The notes under the pieces: generated by a model
Database searches by the model: none
Told to the model about the DNA's origin: nothing
Seen by the model: the letters and a program-made list of their open reading frames with translations, nothing else
Translations under genes and position numbers: made by a program
In this document: positions 50,985-59,762 of the stretch, one piece after another
How positions within the stretch are numbered: position 1 is the first letter of the stretch
How the letters are laid out: each line of letters starts with the position of its first letter
NCBI RefSeq assembly: GCF_001482365.1
Contig: NZ_CP013254.1
Span: forward strand, 744,001 to 808,000
Direction of reading: 5' to 3'
DNA: 64,000 bases
From: Kocuria flava
Lineage (GTDB): Bacteria > Actinomycetota > Actinomycetes > Actinomycetales > Micrococcaceae

Positions 50985-52022
50985 TCACTCGCAGGCGACG
51001 CCGTCCCGGTCGCCGTCGAGGCCGGCGCGGTAGCCGGGCTCGCCCGCGTGCAGCGGGGCGGCGCCCGCCTCCCGCACCGCGGCGCAGTTCGGGTAGTGGA
51101 CCTCCTCGGCCGGGGCGGGCGCGGGGGCGGGCGCGGGGGCGGGCGCGGGCTCCTCCGCCGGGGCCTGCTCGGGGACGGGCGCGGCGCCGGGCAGGGGCTG
51201 GCCCGGGCAGTCGACGAGGACGTCGGCCATCGCCTGCTTCTCGGGCGCGGTGACCCACAGGTCGTAGCGGGTCTTGACGGCGATCTGGAGCGCCACGAAC
51301 TCGCAGCGGAACGCCTCGTTCGGCGGCAGCCACTGGCCGGCGTGCTTGTCGGACTTCACCCCGTTGGTGGGCCCGTCCACGGCCAGCAGGTTCAGGGGGT
51401 CGTTGGCGAGGGCCACCCGCTGGTCCTGGCTCAGCCGCCGGGCGCCGCTGACCCAGGCGTTGCCGAGGGAGACCACGTGGTCGATCTGGACGTCCGAGGA
51501 GGTCAGCACCCCGCGCCGGAACTCGATGACCGTCCCGGTGTAGGGGTCCTCCAGAATCCCGGAGCGCACCGTGCACCCGTCCTCCGTGACCACGTCCGTG
51601 AGGTCGCGGGCCAGGACGTCGTTGCGGGCGTCGCAGCCGCTGCCGTCGGGGTCGGCCCACCCGCCGAAGTCGCCCTCGCGGTCGTAGTCGGACATCGTCC
51701 CGGCGGCCGCGACCGGCAGGTCCGCCAGCGCGGTGGCGGCCGGGGAGGCGGGCGCCGGCGGCGGGGACGGGGCCTCCGGCGCCGCCGTGGTGGGGGCAGC
51801 GGGGGCGGGGGTCGCCCCCGGCGTCGCCGGATCGCTCCCGGACGGGGTCCCGGCGGAGGGGGCGAGCGTGGCGGCCGAGGGCCCGGGTGCCGGGGCGGGG
51901 GAGGGTGTGTCCGTGCACCCGGCCAGCAGGCCGAGGGCGAGGGCCGCGGCCGCGAGCCGGGGGCCGGTGCGCAGCAGCGGGGAACGACGGCCGGGGCGGG
52001 ACGAGGGCGAGGTGGGGGTCAC
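50985..52022 (-). CDS. Secreted lipoprotein with HNH (DUF1524) nuclease and excalibur domains
   Basis: A 345-residue lipoprotein. The signal ends in LAGC with Cys36. A Pro/Ala-rich spacer (about 37-95) precedes a DUF1524/HNH-type nuclease domain (about 100-265) with VQIDHVVSLGNAW and NGVKSDKHAGQWLPPN, its metal/catalytic loop and substrate block. A PAPAPAPAPAPAPA hinge (near 285-300) leads to a C-terminal excalibur calcium-binding motif ending DGDRDGVACE. The GTG at 52022 has CAGGAG 8 nt upstream. Likely a cell-surface or released DNase; target unproven. Confidence 0.85.
   Translation of the reverse strand: MTPTSPSSRPGRRSPLLRTGPRLAAAALALGLLAGCTDTPSPAPAPGPSAATLAPSAGTPSGSDPATPGATPAPAAPTTAAPEAPSPPPAPASPAATALADLPVAAAGTMSDYDREGDFGGWADPDGSGCDARNDVLARDLTDVVTEDGCTVRSGILEDPYTGTVIEFRRGVLTSSDVQIDHVVSLGNAWVSGARRLSQDQRVALANDPLNLLAVDGPTNGVKSDKHAGQWLPPNEAFRCEFVALQIAVKTRYDLWVTAPEKQAMADVLVDCPGQPLPGAAPVPEQAPAEEPAPAPAPAPAPAPAEEVHYPNCAAVREAGAAPLHAGEPGYRAGLDGDRDGVACE
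51112..51156 (-). repeat. Short tandem repeat coding for the Pro-Ala hinge
   Basis: Near-identical 12-mers (GCGGGGGCGGGC, read on the plus strand) repeat about three times in tandem and encode the Pro-Ala hinge. Slippage could lengthen or shorten the hinge in multiples of two or four residues without a frameshift. Confidence 0.6.
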
Positions 52023-52295
52023 GGAACGGCTCCTGGGGCGGGAGGGCGGGGGGTGCGCAGGGGCTGCCCCACCATTGTGGGGCCGGAACCGGCCGTGGGC
52101 CGAACCCCCGGCGCGTCCCCGCGTCCCCGTGTCACGGCGCGCGGCGGCTGGGCTCCGGGTGCGGGTCCCCGTGTCGCGGCGCCCGGTCGCCGGCGGCCGC
52201 CCGACGGTCGCGACCCGCACAGATCCGTCCGCGCCGGCGCGGCGACCAGCACCTGCGCGGACGCCGGGGTCTGCGCGGCGCTCCGGGGAGGGAAC

Positions 52296-52610
52296 TCAGT
52301 ACCCGCGCAGGGCGTCGATCGCCTCGCCGAGGCTCGCGCCGGGGTGGTCGCGGCGGTAGCGCCGGATGGCGTGGACCGGCGGGACCGGGGCGCTGCCGGC
52401 CCGCGGCGGGTCGCCCAGCGTGCCGGTCGACAGGCCCACGGCGGCGGCCGCCGCGAACAGCAGCGCCGCCCAGCCGAAGGCCTGGGCCTCCAGCAGCAGC
52501 ACGGTCCCGCTCACCACGAACAGCGCCATGGCCGCGAGCACCAGCCACTTCGCGACCTGCTCCGAGGGGTGCTGCGCGGTGCCCCCGTGTGCGTCGTTCC
52601 GGTCCGTCAT
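52296..52610 (-). CDS. Small membrane protein
   Basis: A 104-residue protein with two hydrophobic helices (about 20-40 and 45-65) and a basic C-terminal tail carrying HAIRRYRRDHPGASLGEAI. No family is recognised; the tail may be a short cytoplasmic helix. ATG 52610 is preceded by AAGGGGG. No partner is obvious. Confidence 0.6.
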   Translation of the reverse strand: MTDRNDAHGGTAQHPSEQVAKWLVLAAMALFVVSGTVLLLEAQAFGWAALLFAAAAAVGLSTGTLGDPPRAGSAPVPPVHAIRRYRRDHPGASLGEAIDALRGY

Positions 52611-52777
52611 CGCGACCCCCTTCGTCGTCGGTTCCCCCGCCCGAGGACCTGGACGGGTCCTCCCCGACCCTAGGCCCCGGGGGCCCTCCGGGGCAGGGGA
52701 CTTAAGTCCAGACCTTCATGCCGAACGCGGCATGTGTCCTGATCAGGACGGAGAGATGCCGGATCGGGAACGGCCGT

Positions 52778-53101
52778 TCAGGCGGCCGGGGCGCCGAGCT
52801 CGATGAGCAGCACCCCGCCCACGATCAGGGCGACGCCCAGTGCCGAGACCCACGTGAGGGGCTCGCGGAACAGCGCCCAGCCGGCCAGCGCGGTCAGGGC
52901 CACCCCGGCGGCCGACCAGATCCCGTAGGCGACCCCGAGGTTCATCCCCTCGGCCAGGGCCAGGCTCAGGCACGTGAACGCGATCAGGTAGCCGGTGACC
53001 ACGGCGGCGTACCACCGGGGCCGGCCGCGGGCGGCCATCCGCAGGGACAGGGTCGCGGCGACCTCGGTGAGGATCGAGCCGGTGAGGAACAGCCAGGCCA
53101 T
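52778..53101 (-). CDS. SMR multidrug transporter, second subunit
   Basis: A 107-residue small multidrug resistance protein with four helices. The essential Glu13 lies in helix 1 (ILTEVAATLSL), and YGIWSAAGVALTALAG is the helix-3 SMR motif. Its ATG overlaps the stop of the preceding SMR gene by one base (TGATG). Such pairs usually work as heterodimers that export cationic drugs. Confidence 0.88.
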   Translation of the reverse strand: MAWLFLTGSILTEVAATLSLRMAARGRPRWYAAVVTGYLIAFTCLSLALAEGMNLGVAYGIWSAAGVALTALAGWALFREPLTWVSALGVALIVGGVLLIELGAPAA

Positions 53102-53481
53102 CAGGCGTCCCCCCGCCGGGCGGAGCCCACGGGCTGCCGCTCCTGCTCCGGGGCCCCGCCGGGCCGGGCCGTGCCCAGCTCGACGCACAGCACGCCCGCC
53201 ACCACCAGCACGATCCCGGCGAGCATGAGCGGGGTGAGGGCCTCGCCGTGCACCGCGGCGGCGCCGAGGGCGGTGAGCGTCACGCCCAGCGCCGCCCACA
53301 CGCCGTAGGCCACGCCCAGCGGGGTGCCCAGGCGCAGCACCGCGGCCAGCAGCGTGAACGCGGCGGCGTAGCCGGTTCCCACGAGGACGTACCAGGCAGG
53401 GTTCTCCAGCGCGGCCTTCAGGGACAGCGAGGCGACCACCTCGCAGGCCACGGCGGCGCCCAGCAGGGACCGGCGCAGCAC
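53101..53481 (-). CDS. SMR multidrug transporter, first subunit
   Basis: A 126-residue SMR protein with Glu14 in helix 1 (ACEVVASLSLK), the helix-3 block YGVWAALGVTLTALG and a cytoplasmic tail of about 20 polar residues. It starts 3 bp after the tetR stop, so regulator and both SMR genes form one operon, tetR first. Confidence 0.88.
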   Translation of the reverse strand: MLRRSLLGAAVACEVVASLSLKAALENPAWYVLVGTGYAAAFTLLAAVLRLGTPLGVAYGVWAALGVTLTALGAAAVHGEALTPLMLAGIVLVVAGVLCVELGTARPGGAPEQERQPVGSARRGDA

Positions 53482-53484
53482 GGC

Positions 53485-54015
53485 TCAGCCCGCGAGCAGC
53501 TCGTCGGCGACCGCCCGCACCCGCGCCCGCTCCTCCGGGCCGGGGGCGAAGACGTCCGCGGCGTCGGCGAACCACACGCCGTCGGCCAGCAGCCGCACGG
53601 CCAGCAGGCGGGTGCGCCGCTCCACGGGCAGGTCCTCGGGCAGGTCCACCCACGGGGCGATCCGCTCCGCCCAGTGCTTCTTGAGCGTGGCCCGCAGCCG
53701 CTGGTCGGTGAGCATCACGAGGTCGGTCTCGTCGACCTCCCCGGACAGGCACCAGTCCAGGTAGGCCCGGATGCGCTCCTCGGCGGGCACCTGCTCCGCC
53801 GGGGCGGACAGGCGCCGGGACATCTCCGCGTCCCAGCCGTCCAGGACCCGGTCCACGAGGGCGAGCATGAGCGCCTCCTTGGTCCGGAAGTGGTACATCA
53901 CCCCCGGTTTGCTCAGCCCGACCCGGCGCGCGGTCGACTCCAGGGAGACGGTGCCGCCGCTGCGCACGAGCTCGAGGGCGGCGTCCAGGATGCGGTCGCG
54001 GGTGGGGGAGTTCAT
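53485..54015 (-). CDS. TetR-family regulator of the SMR pair
   Basis: A 176-residue TetR regulator. The helix-turn-helix (about 8-55) contains RDRILDAALELV and LESTARRVGLSKPGVMYHFRTKEALM, a close fit to the family. The ligand domain is variable and short. Its start at 54015 is just 12 bp from the palindrome at 54028-54045, and TAAAGT on the minus strand lies 7 nt before the ATG, suggesting a leaderless transcript. It probably represses its own operon and may also affect the divergent choline transporter gene. Confidence 0.88.
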   Translation of the reverse strand: MNSPTRDRILDAALELVRSGGTVSLESTARRVGLSKPGVMYHFRTKEALMLALVDRVLDGWDAEMSRRLSAPAEQVPAEERIRAYLDWCLSGEVDETDLVMLTDQRLRATLKKHWAERIAPWVDLPEDLPVERRTRLLAVRLLADGVWFADAADVFAPGPEERARVRAVADELLAG

Positions 54016-54027
54016 GCCCCAGACTTT

Positions 54028-54045
54028 ACCAACCGGAAGGTTGGT
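54028..54045. promoter_or_regulatory. TetR operator candidate, 7-4-7 inverted repeat
   Basis: ACCAACC-GGAA-GGTTGGT is a perfect inverted repeat immediately upstream of the minus-strand -10 of the tetR-SMR operon. It sits in the gap shared with the choline module starting at 54192. Size and symmetry fit TetR autoregulation. Confidence 0.7.
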
Positions 54046-54191
54046 GACACCATGTGACGCAGGCCGGGGCCCCGCGGGGCGCGATCCCGGCCCGCCGCGG
54101 GGACGACGACGTCCCGCTCCCGCCCGGTCCGCCCGGACCGGCGTGCGGGCGACCCCACGAGACCGGACCACCCTTCCCAGGAGGACCCGAC

Positions 54192-56339
54192 ATGACCGCT
54201 GCCCTGTCCACATCCGCCCCCGAGAGCGAGGAGCCGCCGGGCGTGCCGCGGACCCGCCCGAAGGTCAACCGGGCCGTCTTCGCCGGCTCGGGCGTGAGCA
54301 TCGTGCTGTTCTCTCTCTGGGCGATCCTGGCCCCCGAGCAGGCCTCCGCCGTGATCGGCGCCGTGGTCGGCTGGATCGCGACCAACATGGGCTGGTTCTA
54401 CGTGCTCACCGCCGCGGTGGTGACGGCGTTCGTCGTCGTCGTCGCGGTCTCCCGGGAGGGCACCATCAAGATGGGCCCGGACCACTCGAAACCGCAGTAC
54501 AACCTGTTCACCTGGACCGCGATGCTCTTCGCGGCCGGGATCGGGATCGACCTGCTGTTCTTCTCCGTGGCGGAGCCGGTCACCCAGTACTACGGCCCGC
54601 CGGCCGGCGAGGGCGGAACCCTCGAGGCGACCCGCATGGCCGTGGTGTGGACGCTGTTCCACTACGGCGTGATCGGCTGGGCGATGTACGCGCTGATGGG
54701 CATGGCCTTCGGCTACTTCGCCTACCGCTGGAACATGCCCCTGAGCATCCGCTCGGCCCTCTACCCGCTGATCGGCCGGCGGGTCCACGGCCGGGCCGGG
54801 GACGCGGTGGACATCGCCGCGCTGCTGGGCACCATTTTCGGCGTGGCCACCTCCCTGGGCATCGGCGTGGTCCAGCTCAACTACGGCCTCTACCTGCTCT
54901 TCGGCATCGAGGAGGGCGTCGCCGCCCAGACCGCCCTGATCGTCGTGGCCGTGGTCATGGCCACCGCCTCGTGCGTCTCCGGGGTGGACAAGGGCATCCG
55001 CCGGCTCTCCGAGCTCAACGTGCTCATGGCCGTGGCCCTCGTGGCGTGGGTGCTGATCGCCGGGCGCACGTCCTTCCTGCTCGACGCCACCGTGAAGAAC
55101 CTCGGCGACTACGTGGCCGAGCTGCCCTCGATGGCCCTCGACACCTTCGCCTACACCGGGGCCGCCGAGTGGATGGCCGGGTGGACCCTGTTCTTCTGGG
55201 CCTGGTGGATCGCCTGGGCCCCGTTCGTGGGGCTGTTCCTGGCCCGGATCTCCCGTGGGCGCACCCTGCGCGAGTTCGTGGTCGCGACCCTGACCGTGCC
55301 GTTCGTGTTCATCCTCATCCTGGTCTCGGTCTTCGGCAACAGCGCCCTGGAGATCGTCACCGGCGGCGACGACGCCTTCGGGCAGGCCGCCATGAACACC
55401 CCCGAGCGGGCCTTCTACTCCCTGCTCGAGCAGTACCCGGGCGCGCCGCTGCTCATCGCGCTCGCGACCCTGTCCGGGCTGCTGTTCTACGTCACCAGCG
55501 CCGACTCCGGGGCGCTCGTGATGTCCACGTTCACCTCGACCATCCAGGACCCCACCCAGGACGGGCCCAAGTGGCTGCGCGTGTTCTGGGCCGCGGCCAC
55601 CGGCCTGCTGACCCTGGCGATGCTGCTCGTGGGCGGGGTGCCGACCCTGCAGAGCGCCACGCTGATCATCGGCCTGCCGTTCTCGGTCGTGATGTACCTC
55701 GTGATGATCGGTTTCTGGAAGGCGCTGCGCGCCGAGCGCTCCCAGCGGGAGGGCCGCTCCGCGACCCGCCGCTCCGTGACGGCCTCCCGCACCCCGGGCC
55801 CCGACAGTCAGTGGCGGCGCCGGCTCACCCGCATCGGCTCCTTCCCGGGCCCGCGGGCGGTGCGCCGCTACGAGGAGCAGGTGCTGGCCCCGGCCCTGGC
55901 CGAGGTCGTCGAGGAGTTCTGCGCCCAGGGCCACGACGCCCAGCTCTCCAGCTCGGAGGTCGGCTACCAGGGGCTGTCCGAGTTCACGCTGTCCGTGCCG
56001 ATGGGCGAGGACCGGGACTTCTGCTACCAGATCTACCCCGTGGCCACCCCGGTCCCGGCCTTCGGCGGGTTCCGCACCAACCCCGACTCCGACCTCTACT
56101 ACCGCCTGGAGGTCTTCAACGAGACCGGCTCGCAGGGCACCGACGTCATGGACTGGAACCGCGAGCAGCTCATCAACGACGTCCTCGACAACTGGGAGGC
56201 CCACCTGGCCTTCCTGAGCATCCACACCGGCCCGTCCAAGATCCAGGCCGGCGCCGAGGGCCACCCCGACTGGTCCACCGACATCCGCGACGTGCCGACG
56301 GGGCAGATCCCCGCGGCGACCAAGGAGGCACAGCCGTGA
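54192..56339 (+). CDS. betT: BCCT-family choline transporter
   Basis: A 715-residue BCCT carrier with twelve membrane segments and a long C-terminal cytoplasmic domain (about 530-715), as in BetT. Helix 3 reads AAGIGIDLLFFSVAEPVTQY; the aspartate in place of the glycine of betaine carriers is the mark of choline carriers. Helix 8 keeps the tryptophan box (WTLFFWAWWIAWAPF). ATG 54192 follows AGGAGG. Its stop overlaps the GTG of the dehydrogenase, so uptake and oxidation are co-expressed. Likely proton-coupled choline import. Confidence 0.92.
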   Translation: MTAALSTSAPESEEPPGVPRTRPKVNRAVFAGSGVSIVLFSLWAILAPEQASAVIGAVVGWIATNMGWFYVLTAAVVTAFVVVVAVSREGTIKMGPDHSKPQYNLFTWTAMLFAAGIGIDLLFFSVAEPVTQYYGPPAGEGGTLEATRMAVVWTLFHYGVIGWAMYALMGMAFGYFAYRWNMPLSIRSALYPLIGRRVHGRAGDAVDIAALLGTIFGVATSLGIGVVQLNYGLYLLFGIEEGVAAQTALIVVAVVMATASCVSGVDKGIRRLSELNVLMAVALVAWVLIAGRTSFLLDATVKNLGDYVAELPSMALDTFAYTGAAEWMAGWTLFFWAWWIAWAPFVGLFLARISRGRTLREFVVATLTVPFVFILILVSVFGNSALEIVTGGDDAFGQAAMNTPERAFYSLLEQYPGAPLLIALATLSGLLFYVTSADSGALVMSTFTSTIQDPTQDGPKWLRVFWAAATGLLTLAMLLVGGVPTLQSATLIIGLPFSVVMYLVMIGFWKALRAERSQREGRSATRRSVTASRTPGPDSQWRRRLTRIGSFPGPRAVRRYEEQVLAPALAEVVEEFCAQGHDAQLSSSEVGYQGLSEFTLSVPMGEDRDFCYQIYPVATPVPAFGGFRTNPDSDLYYRLEVFNETGSQGTDVMDWNREQLINDVLDNWEAHLAFLSIHTGPSKIQAGAEGHPDWSTDIRDVPTGQIPAATKEAQP

Positions 56340-57829
56340 CCGAGACCCTGTTCATCGACGGACGCTGGGAGCCCGCCGCCGCCGGCGGCACCCGCACCAT
56401 CGTCTGCCCCGCCGACGGCACCGAGGTCGGCACCGTCTCCGAGGCCGCCGCCGAGGACACCGAGCGCGCGATCGCCGCGGCCCGCCGCGCCTTCGACGAC
56501 GGCCGCTGGTCCTCCGTGCCGGCCCCGCAGCGCGGGGACCTGCTGCTGCGGGTCGCCGCCCGGCTGCGCGAGCGCAAGGACGAGTTCGCCCGCGCCGAGT
56601 CCCTGGACACCGGCAAGCGCCTGGCCGAGTCCGAGATCGACATGGACGACATCGCCGCGTGCTTCGACTGGTTCGGCAAGAGCGCCGCCGAGCACGCCGG
56701 GCGCGTCGTCGACGCCGGGAACCCGGACGTGGTCTCCCGCGTGGTCACCGAGCCGGTCGGGGTGTGCGGGATGATCACGCCCTGGAACTACCCGCTGCTG
56801 CAGGCCGCGTGGAAGATCGCCCCGGCGATCGCCGCCGGGTGCACGTTCGTGCTCAAGCCCGCCGAGCTCACCCCGCACACGGCGGTGCTCATGATGGACG
56901 TCCTCCAGGAGGTCGGCCTGCCCGACGGCGTGGCCAACCTCGTCACCGGCGCCGGCGCCGAGGCGGGGGCGCCGCTGGCGAGCCACCCGGACGTGGACCT
57001 CGTCTCCTTCACCGGCGGCGTGGTCACCGGCCGGTCGATCGCCGCCGCGGCCGCCCCGACCGTGAAGAAGATCGCCCTGGAGCTGGGCGGGAAGAACCCC
57101 AACGTGGTCTTCGCCGACGCCGACTTCGACGCCGCCGTGGACAACGCCCTCAACGGCGCGTTCGTCCACTCCGGGCAGGTCTGCTCCGCCGGGGCGCGGC
57201 TGGTGGTCGAGGAGTCGATCGCCGAGCGCTTCGTCGACGAGCTCGTCCGCCGTGCCGAGGGCATCCGCCTCGGCGGGCCCTTCGACGAGCAGGCCGAGAC
57301 CGGCGCGCTGATCTCCGCCGCCCAGCGGGAGAAGGTCCACGCCTACGTCCAGCGCGCCCGCGAGCAGGGCGCCCGCGTCCGCTGCGGCGGCGAGTTCGCC
57401 ACCGGCACCTCCGCCGACGGCTCGCTCGAGCTCGAGCGGGGCTTCTTCTACCTGCCCACCGTGATCGACCGCTGCACCCGCGAGATGGACTGCGTGCACG
57501 ACGAGGCCTTCGGCCCCACCGTCACGGTCGAGACGTTCACGACCGAGGACGAGGCCGTGGCCATCGGCAACGACACCGTCTACGGGCTCGCCGGGGCCGT
57601 GTGGACCTCCGACGCCGGGCGCGCCCAGCGGGTCGCCGCCCGTCTGCGCCACGGCACGATCTGGATCAACGACTTCCACCCCTACCTGCCGCAGGCCGAG
57701 TGGGGCGGGATGAAGCAGTCCGGCGTCGGCCGCGAGCTCGGGCCCACCGGCCTGGGCGAGTACCAGGAGCTCAAGCACGTCTACCAGAACACCGCCCCCG
57801 CCGTGACCGGCTGGTTCGCCCAGCACTGA
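56336..57829 (+). CDS. betB: Betaine-aldehyde dehydrogenase
   Basis: A 497-residue aldehyde dehydrogenase that oxidises betaine aldehyde to glycine betaine with NAD(P)+. The catalytic Cys is in SGQVCSAG (near 286) and the Glu in ALELGGKNPN (near 253); PWNYPLLQAAWKIAPA is the coenzyme-binding block. It is placed between choline importer and choline oxidase, which supports the substrate. The GTG at 56336 overlaps the betT stop and follows AAGGAGG. About 115 bp with a hairpin separate it from the oxidase. Confidence 0.92.
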   Translation: MTETLFIDGRWEPAAAGGTRTIVCPADGTEVGTVSEAAAEDTERAIAAARRAFDDGRWSSVPAPQRGDLLLRVAARLRERKDEFARAESLDTGKRLAESEIDMDDIAACFDWFGKSAAEHAGRVVDAGNPDVVSRVVTEPVGVCGMITPWNYPLLQAAWKIAPAIAAGCTFVLKPAELTPHTAVLMMDVLQEVGLPDGVANLVTGAGAEAGAPLASHPDVDLVSFTGGVVTGRSIAAAAAPTVKKIALELGGKNPNVVFADADFDAAVDNALNGAFVHSGQVCSAGARLVVEESIAERFVDELVRRAEGIRLGGPFDEQAETGALISAAQREKVHAYVQRAREQGARVRCGGEFATGTSADGSLELERGFFYLPTVIDRCTREMDCVHDEAFGPTVTVETFTTEDEAVAIGNDTVYGLAGAVWTSDAGRAQRVAARLRHGTIWINDFHPYLPQAEWGGMKQSGVGRELGPTGLGEYQELKHVYQNTAPAVTGWFAQH

Positions 57830-57844
57830 CCCGCGCCCGCCCGG

Positions 57845-57876
57845 CGTCGTCGTCGTTCCCGTGCCCGACGACGACG
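57845..57876 (+). terminator. Hairpin between betB and choline oxidase
   Basis: CGTCGTCGTCG at 57845-57855 pairs with CGACGACGACG at 57866-57876 around a 10-nt loop, followed by a GGCGCCGCGGCGCC palindrome near 57876-57890. It may reduce read-through into the oxidase or stabilise mRNA ends. Confidence 0.5.
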
Positions 57877-57945
57877 GCGCCGCGGCGCCGCCCGGTGCCA
57901 TCCGGCCGGCGCACCCCGGCCGACGAGACCCGTCAGAGGAGAGAC

Positions 57946-59568
57946 ATGACCACGCCCAGCACCACCCCCGCCCCCGAGACCCCGCAGGAGTTCGACTACC
58001 TGGTGGTCGGCGGCGGCTCCGCCGGAGCCGTCGTCGCCGCCCGGCTGTCCGAGGACCCGGCCGTGACGGTCGGGCTCATCGAGGCCGGCCCCCACGACCG
58101 GGGCGTCGACGAGGTGCTCACCCTCAACCGCTGGATGGAGCTGCTCGAGTCCGGCTACGACTGGGACTACCCGCTCGAGGAGCAGGAGAACGGCAACTCG
58201 CACATGCGCATGGCCCGGGCCAAGGTGCTCGGCGGCTGCTCCTCCCACAACTCCTGCATCGCGTTCTGGGCCCCGGCCGAGGACCTCGACGAGTGGGAGG
58301 AGCGGTTCGGCGCCGAGGGCTGGAACGCCGAGACCGCCTTCCGGCTCTACCAGAAGCTCGAGACCAACGACGCCCCGGGGGCCCACCACGGCCACGACGG
58401 GCCGGTGCACCTGATGCAGGTCCCCGACAACGACCCCTGCGGCGTCGCCGTGCTCGAGGCCTGCGAGCAGGCCGGGATCCCGCGCACCCCGTTCAACACC
58501 GGCAGGACCGTGGTCGAGGGCGCGAACTTCTTCCAGATCAACCGCCGCGCCGACGGCACCCGGGCGTCCTCGTCCGTGTCCTACCTGCACCCCGCCGAGG
58601 ACCGCCCCAACCTCACGGTCCTGCACTCGACCCAGGCCAGGCGCGTGGTGGTCGAGGACGGCCGGGCCGTGGGCGTGGAGGTCGTCGACAACGCCTTCGG
58701 CACCGCCCGCACCGTGCGCGCCCGCCGCGAGGTCGTCGTCTCCGCCGGGGCGATCGACACCCCGAAGCTGCTGATGCTCTCCGGGATCGGCCCCGCCGAG
58801 CACCTGCGCGAGGTCGGCGTGGACGTGCTCGTGGACGCCCCCGGCGTCGGCTCGAACCTGCAGGACCACCCCGAGGGCGTGATCCAGTGGGAGGCGAAGC
58901 AGCCCATGGTCACCGACTCCACCCAGTGGTGGGAGGCCGGGATCTTCACCCGCGTGGACCCCGGCGGGGACCGGCCGGACCTGATGATGCACTACGGCTC
59001 GGTCAACTTCGACATGCACACCTACCGGCAGGGCTACCCCACCGCGGACAACGCCTTCTGCCTCACCCCCAACGTCACCCACGCCCGCTCGCGCGGCACC
59101 GTGCGGCTGCGCTCGCGCGACTTCCGGGACAAGCCGAAGGTCGACCCCCGGTACTTCACCGACCCCGAGGGCTACGACATGCGGATCATGACCGCCGGGA
59201 TCCGCAGGGCCCGCGAGATCGTCGCGCAGTCGGCGCTGTCCGAGTGGGCGGGGGAGGAGCTGTTCCCCGGCAAGGACGTGCAGACCGACGAGGAGATCGC
59301 CGACTACGTGCGCCGGACCCACAACACCGTCTACCACCCCGCCGGCTCGTGCCGGATGGGCCCGGTCGAGGACGGGATGTCCCCGCTGGACCCGCAGCTG
59401 CGGGTCAAGGGCGTGGCGGGCCTGCGCGTGGCCGACGCCTCGGTGATGCCGGAGCTGGTGACCGTCAACCCCAACATCACCGTCTACATGATCGGCGAGC
59501 GGGCGGCGGAGCTCATCGCCGCCGACCGGCAGGCGGCGGCGGTGCCGGCCGGCGCCGAGACGGCCTGA
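57946..59568 (+). CDS. codA: Choline oxidase
   Basis: A 540-residue GMC flavoprotein that oxidises choline to glycine betaine in two steps with O2, releasing H2O2. It matches remembered Arthrobacter globiformis choline oxidase throughout: FDYLVVGGGSAGAVVAARLS (FAD site, 16-35), VLGGCSSHNSCIAFW with His101 as the FAD-linked histidine (His99 there), IQWEAKQPM with the choline-binding Glu, DLMMHYGSV, and HNTVYHPAGS and VNPNITV with the catalytic His and Asn. The match to the oxidase is stronger than to membrane choline dehydrogenases (BetA). ATG 57946 follows AGAGGAGAG. Confidence 0.94.
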   Translation: MTTPSTTPAPETPQEFDYLVVGGGSAGAVVAARLSEDPAVTVGLIEAGPHDRGVDEVLTLNRWMELLESGYDWDYPLEEQENGNSHMRMARAKVLGGCSSHNSCIAFWAPAEDLDEWEERFGAEGWNAETAFRLYQKLETNDAPGAHHGHDGPVHLMQVPDNDPCGVAVLEACEQAGIPRTPFNTGRTVVEGANFFQINRRADGTRASSSVSYLHPAEDRPNLTVLHSTQARRVVVEDGRAVGVEVVDNAFGTARTVRARREVVVSAGAIDTPKLLMLSGIGPAEHLREVGVDVLVDAPGVGSNLQDHPEGVIQWEAKQPMVTDSTQWWEAGIFTRVDPGGDRPDLMMHYGSVNFDMHTYRQGYPTADNAFCLTPNVTHARSRGTVRLRSRDFRDKPKVDPRYFTDPEGYDMRIMTAGIRRAREIVAQSALSEWAGEELFPGKDVQTDEEIADYVRRTHNTVYHPAGSCRMGPVEDGMSPLDPQLRVKGVAGLRVADASVMPELVTVNPNITVYMIGERAAELIAADRQAAAVPAGAETA

Positions 59569-59589
59569 GCGGCGGCGCGCTGCCCCCTG

Positions 59590-59677
59590 CCCCTCCCGCC
59601 GAGTGACCCCGTTCCCGGCCATTGACCACGCCGTGCCTTGGTCGGTCGACCGGAACGGGGTCACTCGGCGGGAGGGG
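59590..59677. repeat. Hairpin repeat, copy 1
   Basis: Perfect inverted arms of 26 bp (59590-59615 and 59652-59677) enclose a 36-nt core that itself folds (GACCA ... TGGTC). The core and inner arm recur at 60486-60575. It follows the choline oxidase stop by 21 bp, so it may also serve as its terminator. Confidence 0.75.
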
Positions 59678-59762
59678 GAGCGCCCGCCCCGTGCCTAGAC
59701 TGACGACGACGGGCCGCCGCGGCCGCCCGTCGTCGTCGCCCGACCGGATGCAGGAGCACGCA

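Noticed and set aside
51112..51156. CRISPR array or satellite
   Set aside because: The repeat unit is only 12 bp with no spacers, in frame inside a coding sequence.
57946..59568. Annotation as choline dehydrogenase BetA
   Set aside because: The residues around the FAD-linked His, and the EAKQPM, DLMMHYGSV and HNTVYHP blocks, agree with choline oxidase rather than the membrane dehydrogenase.
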